From the NCBI GenBank assembly GCA_003248755.1, contig QFQW01000005.1, positions 13,915 to 77,914 on the forward strand: a stretch of 64,000 nucleotides of DNA. Reading direction: 5' to 3'. Of this stretch, positions 21,948-31,005 are shown piece after piece. The number at the start of each line of letters is the position of its first letter. Within the stretch, counting starts at the first letter, position 1. This DNA comes from Chryseobacterium sp. GTDB taxonomy: Bacteria > Bacteroidota > Bacteroidia > Flavobacteriales > Weeksellaceae. The position numbers were made by a program, and so were the translations under genes. Under the pieces are notes generated by a model. The model searched no databases. It saw only the letters and a program-made list of their open reading frames with translations, and had not been told where the DNA came from.

Positions 21948-22970
21948 ATGCCCGATTTTTTACATCCCGATAAAGACAATTATTCTGACGACGATTTGAT
22001 TCAGGAAGAAAAAATCCGCCCGCAGAGTTTCAGAGATTTTGCAGGGCAAAGGAAAACATTAGACAATCTGGAAGTTTTCGTAGCAGCAGCTAAAAACCGA
22101 GGTCACGCACTTGACCATGTTCTCTTACACGGTCCGCCGGGATTAGGAAAAACAACATTGTCACATATTATTGCTAACGAATTAGGTGTTAATTGTAAAA
22201 TTACATCTGGCCCAGTTTTAGATAAACCGGGGAGTTTGGCTGGATTACTTACAAATCTTGAAGAAAACGACGTCCTTTTTATAGACGAGATTCATCGTTT
22301 ATCACCGATTGTGGAAGAATATCTGTATTCTGCGATGGAGGATTATAAGATCGATATAATGCTGGAAACTGGTCCCAATGCAAGAAGCGTTCAGATTGGG
22401 CTCAATCCTTTTACATTGATTGGTGCAACCACAAGAAGTGGAATGTTGACCAAACCAATGCTTGCAAGATTCGGAATCCAAAGCCGGTTAGAATATTATA
22501 CGATTGAACTTTTGGGAATGATTATCGAAAGAAGTGCACGTGTCTTAGGTGTGAAAATTTACGAAGATGCCGCACTCGAAATTGCCAGAAGGAGCCGCGG
22601 AACACCTAGGATTGCGAATGCGCTTCTGAGAAGAGTTCGTGACTTTGCCGAAATCAAAGGTAACGGAGAAATTGAAATCGAAATTACAAAATTTGCACTG
22701 AATTCATTGAATGTTGACGAATTCGGATTAGATGATATGGACAATAAAATAATGCGTGTAATGATAGAGAATTTCCGAGGAAAACCAGTTGGGATTTCTG
22801 CGCTTGCAACTTCTATCGGAGAAAATCCGGAAACTTTGGAAGAGGTTTATGAACCGTTTTTGATTCAGGAAGGCTTTATAATTAGAACTCCAAGAGGAAG
22901 AGAAGTGACGGACAAAGCTTACAAACATTTGAGGATTTCCAGACCTAAAAATCCGGGCGAACTTTTTTAA
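21948..22970 (+). CDS. ruvB: Holliday junction branch migration ATPase RuvB
   Basis: A 340-residue AAA+ motor of the RuvAB complex, which drives branch migration of Holliday junctions. Walker A is HGPPGLGKTTLSH (about residues 61-73), Walker B VLFIDEIHRLS, sensor GATTRSGMLTKPMLARFG, and the C-terminal winged helix ends FIIRTPRGREVTDKAYKHL. Length is normal. ruvA and ruvC are not in this window. A VWA lipoprotein gene starts 9 bases after it and may be co-transcribed. Confidence 0.97.
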   Translation: MPDFLHPDKDNYSDDDLIQEEKIRPQSFRDFAGQRKTLDNLEVFVAAAKNRGHALDHVLLHGPPGLGKTTLSHIIANELGVNCKITSGPVLDKPGSLAGLLTNLEENDVLFIDEIHRLSPIVEEYLYSAMEDYKIDIMLETGPNARSVQIGLNPFTLIGATTRSGMLTKPMLARFGIQSRLEYYTIELLGMIIERSARVLGVKIYEDAALEIARRSRGTPRIANALLRRVRDFAEIKGNGEIEIEITKFALNSLNVDEFGLDDMDNKIMRVMIENFRGKPVGISALATSIGENPETLEEVYEPFLIQEGFIIRTPRGREVTDKAYKHLRISRPKNPGELF

Positions 22971-22979
22971 ATAATCAAT

Positions 22980-23819
22980 ATGAGATTTCTATTTCTTATT
23001 TTATTTTTTTTGAATTGTACAAGTGGTGGAGAAAAGCAATCGCAAAAGAATGAAATCAAAGATAGTTCTATAGAGAATATTGCTATTCTTATAGACTCCT
23101 CTATTACGATGACCTCGCCTGATTTTGAGCCAAATCGATTTACAGTTACTATTAATACAATTCGAAAAATAATTGAGAACAAAAAAGAAAATCAATCATT
23201 TTCAATTGTGTTTTTTTCGGGAAATTCTTATTTAGCTTGTTCTTTAACAGAAAAAAAAGAAAACTTATTAGCACTATTGAATGAAAATTCTGAAAAATTA
23301 ATTCACAAATTTGCCTTTCAATTAAGATCAGGAACCAATATTCCCGATGGAATTTTGAATGGAATTTATTCATTAAAATCCGCAAAATCAGGAACAAAAT
23401 CTATTTTGATTTTTTCTGACGGACCAACCAATGTTCATAGTTTTCCCATTAATGCCGTGAAAGATCAATTGTTAAAAGATAATATCACATTAAACTCAAT
23501 AATAATTTCACCGAAAGATTTTGAACTTTCGCCAACAGGAACGGATGAATTTGGGAAAATAATTTTTAAAAAAGTGAGAGTGAAACCTTTTGATAAAGAA
23601 TTGTCAGAATTATCAAAGTCTACCAATGGTTTCAACAAAATATTTCAAACCAATATTGATTTTGATAGTTTTGATTTTCAAAAAATTGAAAAGTCAGATA
23701 TTTTTAACAATAAAAAATCAAAAGCAATTTCCCAAAATATGTCTGAAAAAAACGAAAAAATATATCAAGTTATAAGAAAAAGAAATGATAGTTTAAAAAA
23801 TGTCTTTGAACAAAAGTAA
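22980..23819 (+). CDS. VWA-domain lipoprotein
   Basis: A 279-residue protein with a short lipoprotein signal (MRFLFLILFFLNC, Cys13). The von Willebrand A fold is indicated by a MIDAS-like set: ILIDSSITMTS (about residues 36-46), RSGTNIPDGIL with the second-loop Thr, and IFSDGPTN with the third-loop Asp. The tail is a Lys/Glu/Asn-rich helix. It is probably anchored in the envelope and binds a protein partner through a metal ion. I do not recognise a more specific family. It follows ruvB by 9 bases. Confidence 0.72.
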   Translation: MRFLFLILFFLNCTSGGEKQSQKNEIKDSSIENIAILIDSSITMTSPDFEPNRFTVTINTIRKIIENKKENQSFSIVFFSGNSYLACSLTEKKENLLALLNENSEKLIHKFAFQLRSGTNIPDGILNGIYSLKSAKSGTKSILIFSDGPTNVHSFPINAVKDQLLKDNITLNSIIISPKDFELSPTGTDEFGKIIFKKVRVKPFDKELSELSKSTNGFNKIFQTNIDFDSFDFQKIEKSDIFNNKKSKAISQNMSEKNEKIYQVIRKRNDSLKNVFEQK

Positions 23820-23894
23820 TTTCAACAAATACCGTTTCGGGTAACAGACAATTTATTTCTTATAAATTTTCTTATATTAGTAAAAAACAATTCT

Positions 23895-24761
23895 ATGAAG
23901 TTATATCCAATCCAATGCGGAAAATTCAAATTAGATGGAGGTGCAATGTTCGGTGTTGTTCCAAAAATGCTTTGGGAAAAAACAAATCCGGCTGATGAAA
24001 GAAACCTTATCGAATTAGGAACTCGTTCTCTTTTGGTAGAAGACGGCAAAAAATTAATCCTAATCGATTGTGGACTTGGAAATAAACAAGATGAAAAATT
24101 CTTTGGACATTATTCACTTTGGGGTGACGACTCCTTAGATAAAAACTTGAAGAGATACGGATTTGTAAGAGAAGATATTACGGATGTTTTTTTGACGCAT
24201 CTTCATTTTGACCATTGCGGTGGTGCAGTAGAGTGGAATGATGACAAATCTGGTTACCGACCAGCGTTCAAAAATGCACATTTCTGGACGAACGAAAACC
24301 ATTGGAAATGGGCAACTGAACCCAATCCAAGAGAGAAAGCAAGCTTTCTGAAAGAAAATATCCTTCCATTGGAAGAAAGCGGACAACTCAATTTTTTGCC
24401 ATTACCAACAACAGGGAATTATGGATTTGCTCCCGATTTGAAAATGGATATCATCTTTGTTGACGGACATACAGAAAAACAAATGCTTCCCGTTCTTCAG
24501 TATCAGGAAAAAACAATTGTTTTCGCAGCAGATTTGATTCCTACCGTTGGTCATATTCCACAAGTTTATGTTATGGGTTATGATACGCGACCATTGCTGA
24601 CAATGGAAGAAAAAGGAAAGTTCTTGAAGCAATGTGTGGACAACGAATATCTTTTGTTTTTCGAACATGATGCTCATAACGAATTGGCGAGCCTTAAAAT
24701 GACAGAGAGAGGTGTGAAGCTAGACCAGATATTTAGTTTTAATGAAGTTTTTGGATATTAA
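23895..24761 (+). CDS. MBL-fold metallo-hydrolase
   Basis: A 288-residue metallo-beta-lactamase-fold hydrolase. The zinc motif HLHFDHCGG (H-x-H-x-D-H) is near residues 105-113, with further ligands in FVDGHTEK (His), FAADLIPT (Asp) and FFEHDAHNEL (His), a complete binuclear set. There is no signal peptide, so it is cytoplasmic. The family includes lactonases and other hydrolases; the substrate is not predictable here. It is followed 3 bases later by coaE and is likely co-transcribed with it. Confidence 0.88.
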   Translation: MKLYPIQCGKFKLDGGAMFGVVPKMLWEKTNPADERNLIELGTRSLLVEDGKKLILIDCGLGNKQDEKFFGHYSLWGDDSLDKNLKRYGFVREDITDVFLTHLHFDHCGGAVEWNDDKSGYRPAFKNAHFWTNENHWKWATEPNPREKASFLKENILPLEESGQLNFLPLPTTGNYGFAPDLKMDIIFVDGHTEKQMLPVLQYQEKTIVFAADLIPTVGHIPQVYVMGYDTRPLLTMEEKGKFLKQCVDNEYLLFFEHDAHNELASLKMTERGVKLDQIFSFNEVFGY

Positions 24762-24764
24762 ATT

Positions 24765-25391
24765 ATGGATATAAAAGATACAATCTCAACCCAGGAAGAA
24801 GATGTTCCCATACCCAGGATAATTGGATTGACCGGTGGAATCGGTTCCGGGAAAACATCTGTTGCAAGAATTCTAGAAGGAAAAGGATTTCCGGTATATT
24901 ACTCGGATGATGAAGCTAAAAATATTGTTAACAGAGATTCTGCTCTCAAGGAGAAAATCATCGAGCTTTTAGGTAAAGAAGCTTATTCGGATGGAATTTA
25001 TAACAGAAAATATGTTGCCGATAAAGTCTTCAATGATTCGGAGCTTTTGGAACAATTGAATCATCTGATTCATCCTGCTGTAAGAATTGATTTTGAAAAC
25101 TGGGTTGCTTCCCAAGATTCTGAATTTGTTTTTAAAGAAACGGCGCTTCTTTTTGAACTTAAATTAAATCAAGAATGTTATAAGTCTCTTCTGATTACTG
25201 CTGACGATAATCTCAGAATCAAAAGAACAATGGATAGAGATGGCAAAACTTATAGAGAGGTAGAAGCTGTCATTCAAAAACAAATGCCTGAAAAGGAAAA
25301 ATGTAAATTGGCAGATTATATCATTCACAACAATTCTGACCAAGAAAGTTTACGAGTTGCAACTGAAGGTTTTTTAGAAGACCTTAATTAA
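24765..25391 (+). CDS. coaE: Dephospho-CoA kinase
   Basis: A 208-residue P-loop kinase that phosphorylates the 3' hydroxyl of dephospho-CoA, the last step of CoA synthesis. The P-loop GLTGGIGSGKTSVARI lies near residues 21-36, after a short N-terminal extension. FPVYYSDDEAKNIV, HPAVRIDFENW and ETALLFE blocks are typical. Starting at 24765 gives about 18 extra N-terminal residues (MDIKDTISTQEEDVPIPR) compared with many CoaE proteins, and there is no other Met nearby. Confidence 0.93.
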   Translation: MDIKDTISTQEEDVPIPRIIGLTGGIGSGKTSVARILEGKGFPVYYSDDEAKNIVNRDSALKEKIIELLGKEAYSDGIYNRKYVADKVFNDSELLEQLNHLIHPAVRIDFENWVASQDSEFVFKETALLFELKLNQECYKSLLITADDNLRIKRTMDRDGKTYREVEAVIQKQMPEKEKCKLADYIIHNNSDQESLRVATEGFLEDLN

Positions 25392-25409
25392 AAAAATAAA
25401 CTTAAAAAT

Positions 25410-25445
25410 AAAACACCCCGAATCATTGATTCGGGGTGTTTTTGT
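25410..25445. terminator. Bidirectional terminator between coaE and the metalloprotease gene
   Basis: AAAACACCCCGAATCA / TGATTCGGGGTGTTTT-type perfect stem with minimal loop followed by T's; it serves both convergent genes. Confidence 0.9.
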
Positions 25446-25466
25446 TATTTCAATAAACTAAGTTTT

Positions 25467-28367
25467 TTAGTTCTTGATAAATTTAGTTTGAGATTTTTCT
25501 CCGTTAGATTCTATTGATAAAATGTAAACACCTTTTGTCAATTTAGAAACATTTACTTTTCCGTCTGTAGTTCCTTGGTTAACTAGTTGTCCACCTACAG
25601 AGTAGATTTCGAATTTAGTTTTAGAAGAAATATTAGAAATATTAATCACGTCAACTGCAGGATTTGGATAAATATTAATGTTATTTTTCTTAACATCTGA
25701 TACTGCTAATTGTCCAATATTTACACTATAGTCTTCTACTTGTCCATAAGTAGAGGTTCCACAAGGTGCTGAATTTGGTCCTAAAGAAGAATCGTGTAAA
25801 CGAACTCTCATACGTGTTTTTCCAATTGCAGCTGTTGCCGGGATAGTAATTGTTCCTGTCCAAGGAGATAGTTTAATTCCTGATGTTAATACTAATTCAC
25901 CTGCATCTTCAAAATCACCATCTTGATTAAGATCTATCCAAACTAGAACTTGGTCAGAAGAATATGATGTTCCTGAAAATGATGCAGAGAAGTTGTAGCC
26001 TTGTCCTGCACTTACGTTAGCAACTACTGTCGTAAAATCTTCATAACCTGCTGTAGAAGTAGAGTTATTGGTAATATTAGCAAATGTCACATTCGATATT
26101 TTTTCAAAGCTGGTGCTTGTTGCTCCGGCTGTACAATATTCTATACCTTTTGTAGAGAAAGTTAAGCTTGCATATGCACCAACAGATCCAGAACATACGG
26201 CTGCTACACTTACATCATAAGATGTGTTAAGTGTTAATTGTGTAAGGGTGTAAGTGTTGGATGTCAGATTGTTAACTTCTGTCCAATTAGACTCGGAAGT
26301 TTTCTTATATCTCAAATTATATGTTGCATTAGCCACAGCATCCCAATCAATTTTTGCTGTTGTTTGTGTAATGCTATTAGCTGCAAGGGCTGCTGGAGCA
26401 GTACCGTCACAAGCCACGACTTGTGAAACTGTAACTTTACCAACCGCATAGAAGATATTTCCTAAAGCGGATACTCTAACTATAGGTTGAGCGTTGGTTG
26501 CTAAGGCAGAAAAGTCTAAATCTTCTGTACCATCATTTGGTGTAGATTCTTTTAATACTGTCCAAGTAGTACCATTATTTGTTGTATAATCTATTTTAAC
26601 ATTTGCAACATTATATGGAGAAGCATTCGTTCCAACTACGTCCCAAGAGAATGTGCTTGTAGCATTGTTATACACTTTTGTAGAAGTTACTTTAAATGGA
26701 CCGGCAGTACCCACAGTAACTTTCTGGGAGCCGTATTGTGTTTGCTGTTGCGCAACGTTAGGATTGTTGTCTCTTACAGTTACTTTGAAGTTGGTAGTTC
26801 TGGCAACGGTAGAAACAGCTTCCCAATCTGCGGTACTTTTTAGATTTCCAGCTAAAACAGTACTTAGTTTAGGGAAATATCTTGTTGGGCTTGTAGTAGG
26901 ATTCCAAGATCTAAATGTCGGACCATTTGTATTGTTACCTAAGTTACTGCTTGTAGTAGCAGAAGTTGCGCTATCTGTTTGTTCCCAGCAATAAGTAATA
27001 GGATTACCTTCTGGATCTGAAGCCTGAGCTGTCAATACAAAAGCAGTGCTTTTTGGTATAGTAACATCTGCCATAGCTGTTACTACAGGTGGTTGATTTG
27101 CTATAGGCGTTTCTATATCACAAGTTTTAGATATTAGATTTGTCTGAATCTGAATAATACTATTGATATGGAAATAAGGGTCGGAGTGAGCTTGTAAATC
27201 TGTTGCCCCGGTAATACCTGCATATCCCATAATAGAAGATCCTGATCCTGGCTCGACATTCTGACCAGTACCTTCAAGACTCATTGAAAAGGTGTGGTTA
27301 CCCCCTAACTGATGTCCCATTTCATGAGCTACATAATCGATATCAAAATTATCTCCCTCAGGTATTCCATCTGCGGGTGAAGTAATTCCAGAACCTTTTC
27401 CATTTGCAGTTGGTACACCACTTGAGTTCATAGCCGGGCTTATGCATACACAACCAATACAACCAGCATTACCACCACCACCAGATGCACCAAACATATG
27501 TCCGATGTCATAGTTTGCTTCGCCAGCAGCTGCAGTAATAGCTTTTTGTGTTGAAAGGTTCCAGCTACTCAATGATGTTGAAAAAGGGTCTGTTGCTGGA
27601 TCCGTATAAATCAAGGTAGGGAAATCCTGTAATATTAAATGAAGGGCAAAATCATTTTCAAAGACAGCATTACAACGTGTCAATGTTGCATTGATTGCAG
27701 TCAAAGCTCCGGCAACTGTTCCTCCATGATAGATTGTGTATTCTCCATTTACAGTCATTGCAAGACGCATTGTTCTGTACTTTTGATCCGAAGATTTTGC
27801 AAAATTCCTAGAATCATTAGCAAAGGTAGATCCTTGAGAAAGTTTCTCAATTTGTTTTTTTGTCAATGCGGGTTCTGTACTTTCGCATAACCAAGTTCCA
27901 TTGGTACCGCTGCTTTTATTCGTTTTCGGATGGACACCATAGACGGTTTTTTCTTTGTTCTGTGGCTCAACAAATTCATAAACACCATTTTTGATAATCA
28001 TGGATTGGAAATCATTAGGAGCTACAGAAAATCTAACATATTTTTCAGGATCGTCGATACCTGTTCCAACATAAGATCCTAGCTGGTATTTATCGGCTAA
28101 AGATTGTACCACTACTGGTAAGCTGTAAACCGCAAATTTTTCAATTTTACCCTCCAAAGTTGGAATTGCAATCACAACAGGTTTGCTGTTTTTTCCTGTT
28201 GGTTGAGCTTGGGTTAATTGTGAACGAATAGCATCCAAATCAACATTGTAAAATTTGGTAGCACCAGTTTGACGTAGATTTTCTCCTGTCATGGAAGTAG
28301 GAGACCATTGAGCAAAAACTCCGGCTATCATTCCAAAAGATAGAAGCGTAGTAAAGATTTTCTTCAT
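25467..28367 (-). CDS. Secreted zinc metalloprotease with FN3, GEVED and T9SS type A sorting domains
   Basis: A 966-residue secreted protease. Order: signal peptide (1-19, ending GVFAQ), propeptide, reprolysin-like M12B domain with HEMGHQLGGNHTF (about residues 346-358; HExxHxxGxxH zinc site, with SIMGY as the Met-turn), a PKD/cadherin-like region, a fibronectin type III domain (about 655-740), a GEVED domain (WIDLNQDGDFEDAGELVL ... YGQVEDYSVNI), and a C-terminal type A sorting signal (INIYPNPAVDVINIS to the end, KFIKN). It is exported by Sec and then T9SS. An exact -7 box (minus TATATTTG, 28387-28394) lies just upstream. Confidence 0.9.
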   Translation of the reverse strand: MKKIFTTLLSFGMIAGVFAQWSPTSMTGENLRQTGATKFYNVDLDAIRSQLTQAQPTGKNSKPVVIAIPTLEGKIEKFAVYSLPVVVQSLADKYQLGSYVGTGIDDPEKYVRFSVAPNDFQSMIIKNGVYEFVEPQNKEKTVYGVHPKTNKSSGTNGTWLCESTEPALTKKQIEKLSQGSTFANDSRNFAKSSDQKYRTMRLAMTVNGEYTIYHGGTVAGALTAINATLTRCNAVFENDFALHLILQDFPTLIYTDPATDPFSTSLSSWNLSTQKAITAAAGEANYDIGHMFGASGGGGNAGCIGCVCISPAMNSSGVPTANGKGSGITSPADGIPEGDNFDIDYVAHEMGHQLGGNHTFSMSLEGTGQNVEPGSGSSIMGYAGITGATDLQAHSDPYFHINSIIQIQTNLISKTCDIETPIANQPPVVTAMADVTIPKSTAFVLTAQASDPEGNPITYCWEQTDSATSATTSSNLGNNTNGPTFRSWNPTTSPTRYFPKLSTVLAGNLKSTADWEAVSTVARTTNFKVTVRDNNPNVAQQQTQYGSQKVTVGTAGPFKVTSTKVYNNATSTFSWDVVGTNASPYNVANVKIDYTTNNGTTWTVLKESTPNDGTEDLDFSALATNAQPIVRVSALGNIFYAVGKVTVSQVVACDGTAPAALAANSITQTTAKIDWDAVANATYNLRYKKTSESNWTEVNNLTSNTYTLTQLTLNTSYDVSVAAVCSGSVGAYASLTFSTKGIEYCTAGATSTSFEKISNVTFANITNNSTSTAGYEDFTTVVANVSAGQGYNFSASFSGTSYSSDQVLVWIDLNQDGDFEDAGELVLTSGIKLSPWTGTITIPATAAIGKTRMRVRLHDSSLGPNSAPCGTSTYGQVEDYSVNIGQLAVSDVKKNNINIYPNPAVDVINISNISSKTKFEIYSVGGQLVNQGTTDGKVNVSKLTKGVYILSIESNGEKSQTKFIKN

Positions 28368-28420
28368 ACTTTAATTAATTTAATTTCAAATATAGGACAT
28401 TTGAAATTATTAAAAGAAAA

Positions 28421-28445
28421 AAAGCATCAATAATATTGATGCTTT
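28421..28445 (-). terminator. Terminator of the GlsB-like gene
   Basis: AAAGCATCAATA / ATATTGATGCTTT stem; on the minus strand it is followed by TTTTTCTTTT, 32 bases after the stop at 28477. Confidence 0.75.
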
Positions 28446-28476
28446 GATAATTTTTTGTTGGTTATGTTGAATTTAG

Positions 28477-28728
28477 TTACTTATTTGTAATGATTCGATA
28501 CAAAAACAATAAAATAACAGATCCTCCAATTGCTACCAAAAAGCTGGAAAAATTGAAGCCTGTTACATCCACGCCTAAAAGCATGGACCCTAACCATCCG
28601 CCCAGCATTGCTCCAAGTATTCCGATAATAATTGTTACAATCCATCCCCCAGGATCATTACCGGGATGAATTGCTTTTGCAATAGCTCCAGCTATAAGAC
28701 CAAAAATAATCCAAGTTAAAATACCCAT
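28477..28728 (-). CDS. GlsB/YeaQ/YmgE family stress-response membrane protein
   Basis: An 83-residue protein with three hydrophobic helices and the family signature GLIAGAIAKAIHPGNDPGGW followed by GILGAMLGGWLGSML. These small inner-membrane (transglycosylase-associated) proteins are linked to stress in several bacteria, but their activity is unknown. It sits between ftsY and the metalloprotease gene, 32 bases downstream of the ftsY stop, and has its own terminator. Confidence 0.88.
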   Translation of the reverse strand: MGILTWIIFGLIAGAIAKAIHPGNDPGGWIVTIIIGILGAMLGGWLGSMLLGVDVTGFNFSSFLVAIGGSVILLFLYRIITNK

Positions 28729-28760
28729 AGTTTAAATTTTTAATGTTAATATTTGTGACT

Positions 28761-29714
28761 TTATCTTTTTTTGAAAAAAGAATCAACAAATTCCATACCA
28801 TCAAAAATCTGTAAATCTTGTATTTTTTCTCCTACTCCTATATATTTGACAGGAATTTGGAATTGATCGGATATTCCTATTACAACACCGCCTTTTGCAG
28901 TGCCGTCAAGTTTTGTTACAGCTAATGCGGTAACTTCTGTAGCAGCTGTAAATTGTTTTGCCTGTTCAAAAGCATTTTGTCCGGTTGAGCCATCCAAAAC
29001 TAATAAAACTTCATGAGGAGCATCAGGAATGACTTTCTGCATCACACGTTTTATTTTGGAAAGTTCATTCATCAGATTTACTTTGTTGTGCAGTCTTCCG
29101 GCTGTATCTATAATGACAACATCTGCATCTTGAGCAACTGCCGATTGAACAGTATCAAATGCAACAGAGGCAGGATCGGAGCCCATACTTTGCTTTACGA
29201 TAGGAACACCGACTCTTTCACTCCAGATCACCAATTGATCAACCGCAGCAGCACGGAAAGTATCTGCTGCTCCAAGAACAACTTTTAATCCTTGAGATTT
29301 GAATTGATTCGCTAGCTTTCCAATTGTTGTGGTCTTTCCTACACCATTTACCCCAACAACCATTATGACATATGGTTTTTTAGAGGTGTCAATATTATCT
29401 GTATTAAGATGTGGGTTATCCAAAAGAAGCCCGGAAATCTCTTCTCTTAAAATCCGATTAAGTTCAGAAACATTGACATATTTATCCCTTGCAACTCTAT
29501 CTTCGATTCTTTTGATAATTTTGATTGTAGTTTCTGCACCTACATCGGAAGCGATTAGAACTTCCTCGAGATCATCTAATACCTCATCATCAACCGTATT
29601 TTTGCCAACAACAGCTCTGGAGATTTTGTCAAAAAAACCCTGACTTGATTTTTCCAGACCTTTGTCAAGTGTTTCTTTATCTTCTTTTTTAAATATTTTT
29701 TTGAACCAGCTCAT
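28761..29714 (-). CDS. ftsY: Signal recognition particle receptor FtsY
   Basis: A 317-residue SRP GTPase that docks ribosome-SRP complexes to the membrane for co-translational insertion. An N-terminal helical N domain (MSWFKKIFKKEDKETLDKGL ...) has no long acidic A domain. The NG domain shows VVGVNGVGKTTTIGKLA (G1), DTAGRLHNKVNLMNEL (G3), TKLDGTAKGG (G4) and the C-terminal GEKIQDLQIFDGMEFV. Length is typical for Bacteroidota. It is downstream of the rpmB-rpmG-DUF4295 operon but separated from it by a terminator. Confidence 0.96.
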   Translation of the reverse strand: MSWFKKIFKKEDKETLDKGLEKSSQGFFDKISRAVVGKNTVDDEVLDDLEEVLIASDVGAETTIKIIKRIEDRVARDKYVNVSELNRILREEISGLLLDNPHLNTDNIDTSKKPYVIMVVGVNGVGKTTTIGKLANQFKSQGLKVVLGAADTFRAAAVDQLVIWSERVGVPIVKQSMGSDPASVAFDTVQSAVAQDADVVIIDTAGRLHNKVNLMNELSKIKRVMQKVIPDAPHEVLLVLDGSTGQNAFEQAKQFTAATEVTALAVTKLDGTAKGGVVIGISDQFQIPVKYIGVGEKIQDLQIFDGMEFVDSFFKKR

Positions 29715-29775
29715 TCCTAAATATAAATGATTTTTATGATAATCTATAATGATTTTCTTTGAAGCAAATATAACA

Positions 29776-29808
29776 AAAAAACTACCCTATATGATAGAGT
29801 AGTTTTTG
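29776..29808. terminator. Terminator of the rpmB-rpmG-DUF4295 operon
   Basis: AAAAACTAC-C-CTAT / ATAG-A-GTAGTTTTT stem with T tracts on both strands, between the DUF4295 gene and ftsY (minus strand). Confidence 0.75.
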
Positions 29809-29827
29809 TATTGTATCGGTTGATAGT

Positions 29828-29977
29828 TTATTTTTTAAGATAACCGTCAACTTCGTCAGCATTCATTACTTTTTCTTCAAAAACGTAAGCACCTGATTTA
29901 TCAGACTTAACCATTTTGATAACTTTCGTCATTTTTTTTGACGATGTTTGTAGGGTTGCTACTACTTTCTTTGCCAT
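29828..29977 (-). CDS. DUF4295 small basic protein
   Basis: A 49-residue protein, MAKKVVATLQTSSKKMTKVI through to ADEVDGYLKK, about one quarter lysine. It is the DUF4295 protein that in Bacteroidota regularly follows rpmG and may be a ribosome-associated protein; its function is not established. It lies 19 bases after the rpmG stop in the rpmB-rpmG operon. Confidence 0.88.
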   Translation of the reverse strand: MAKKVVATLQTSSKKMTKVIKMVKSDKSGAYVFEEKVMNADEVDGYLKK

Positions 29978-29996
29978 TGTAAATTATGTTTATAAA

Positions 29997-30179
29997 TTAC
30001 TTAATCTCTTTGTGAACGGTATATTTCTTAAGAACCGGATTGAATTTTTTAAGCTCCAATCTTTCTGTTGTGTTCTTTTTATTTTTTGTAGTAATGTATC
30101 TTGACATTCCTGCTACTCCGCTTTCCTTGTGCTCAGTACATTCTAGAATTACCTGAACTCTATTACCTTTTTTAGCCAT
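29997..30179 (-). CDS. rpmG: 50S ribosomal protein L33
   Basis: A 60-residue L33 starting MAKKGNRVQVILECTEHKES and ending KKYTVHKEIK. It lacks the CxxC zinc pairs of the C+ form, so it is the zinc-independent type. The ATG overlaps the rpmB stop by one base (TAATG), coupling translation. Confidence 0.95.
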   Translation of the reverse strand: MAKKGNRVQVILECTEHKESGVAGMSRYITTKNKKNTTERLELKKFNPVLKKYTVHKEIK

Positions 30180-30427
30180 TACTTAGTAGTGTTTTTAATA
30201 AATCCATTTCTAGCAGCTCTTTCAAGTGCTTCCTCTATACCAATCTTATTGATTACTCTTAATCCGTGAGCAGAAACCTTAAGAGTTACTGATTTATCTT
30301 GCTCAGGAAGATAAAATTTCTTCTCTAGTAAGTTAATTTCAAAACGTCTTTTCGTTTTGTTGTTAGCGTGGGAAACATTGTTTCCTACCATTGCACGCTT
30401 ACCTGTTATTTGGCAAATTCTTGACAT
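30179..30427 (-). CDS. rpmB: 50S ribosomal protein L28
   Basis: An 82-residue L28 starting MSRICQITGKRAMVGNNVSH and containing NKTKRRFEINLLEKKFYLPE. First gene of the rpmB-rpmG-DUF4295 operon. Length and sequence are typical; it is a zinc-free form without paired CxxC motifs. Confidence 0.96.
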   Translation of the reverse strand: MSRICQITGKRAMVGNNVSHANNKTKRRFEINLLEKKFYLPEQDKSVTLKVSAHGLRVINKIGIEEALERAARNGFIKNTTK

Positions 30428-30517
30428 ATCTCGATGTTCTTTTGACTAATGAATATTTGAGAGTGCAAAATAACGGATTATTTTCCATACCAGCAAATTA
30501 TTTCAAAAATAATATTA

Positions 30518-30559
30518 AAAAAATAAGTATGAAATGTTATTATTAATATTTCATACTTT
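30518..30559 (-). terminator. Terminator of the ArsC-like gene
   Basis: Perfect 11-bp stem (AAGTATGAAAT / ATTTCATACTT, 30525-30558) with a 12-base loop; on the minus strand it is followed by ATTTTTTT, about 25 bases after the stop at 30584. Confidence 0.7.
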
Positions 30560-30583
30560 AAATCTATAACCTATTGAGAATCT

Positions 30584-30934
30584 TTAATTCTCAATGAAAA
30601 ACTTGACATTCTCCAAAGGATTCCCCAACATTGCAATTTTACCTTTGATCAGAATAGGACATTGTATTAATTCTGGATTATGGGCGATGACTTCCAGAGC
30701 TTGTTCGTCATTCACGGATTCTGATTCTGTAAAATGTTTTTTGAAAATCTCGGTAGAATGTCTGAGAATCCGGCTTGGATTTTTATTGAGTTTTTTAAAT
30801 AAAGTCCTTAATTCAAAAAGACTCAAAGGTTCCTTGTTGATATCAATAATTTGAAATTTGATGTTATTCTCATCCAGATATTCCAAAATCGCTTTGGATT
30901 CTGGACATTGGTTATTATGGATTACTTTTATCAT
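30584..30934 (-). CDS. ArsC/Spx-like thioredoxin-fold protein with altered active site
   Basis: A 116-residue protein of the arsenate reductase C / YffB family. The N-terminal Cys is kept (VIHNNQCPESKAILEYL, Cys10), but the Q-R-P-I block reads QCPILIKGK and the terminal G-R-P reads GNP, so two arginines used by ArsC to bind the oxyanion are replaced by Cys and Asn. It is therefore unlikely to be a normal arsenate reductase and may be a redox protein or a regulator-like family member. It is a single gene with its own terminator. Confidence 0.8.
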   Translation of the reverse strand: MIKVIHNNQCPESKAILEYLDENNIKFQIIDINKEPLSLFELRTLFKKLNKNPSRILRHSTEIFKKHFTESESVNDEQALEVIAHNPELIQCPILIKGKIAMLGNPLENVKFFIEN

Positions 30935-31005
30935 GACTGATGGGGTATTTCAAAAATTCGGCGGTTCTAATTTCTTGGTTTATTAAAAATTATTGCCGAA
31001 ATAAT

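Noticed and set aside
30573..30595. ATTGAGAAT-CTTTA-ATTCTCAAT hairpin at the end of the ArsC-like gene as its terminator
   Set aside because: It lacks a T tract on the minus strand; the hairpin at 30525-30558 with TTTTTTT is the better terminator.
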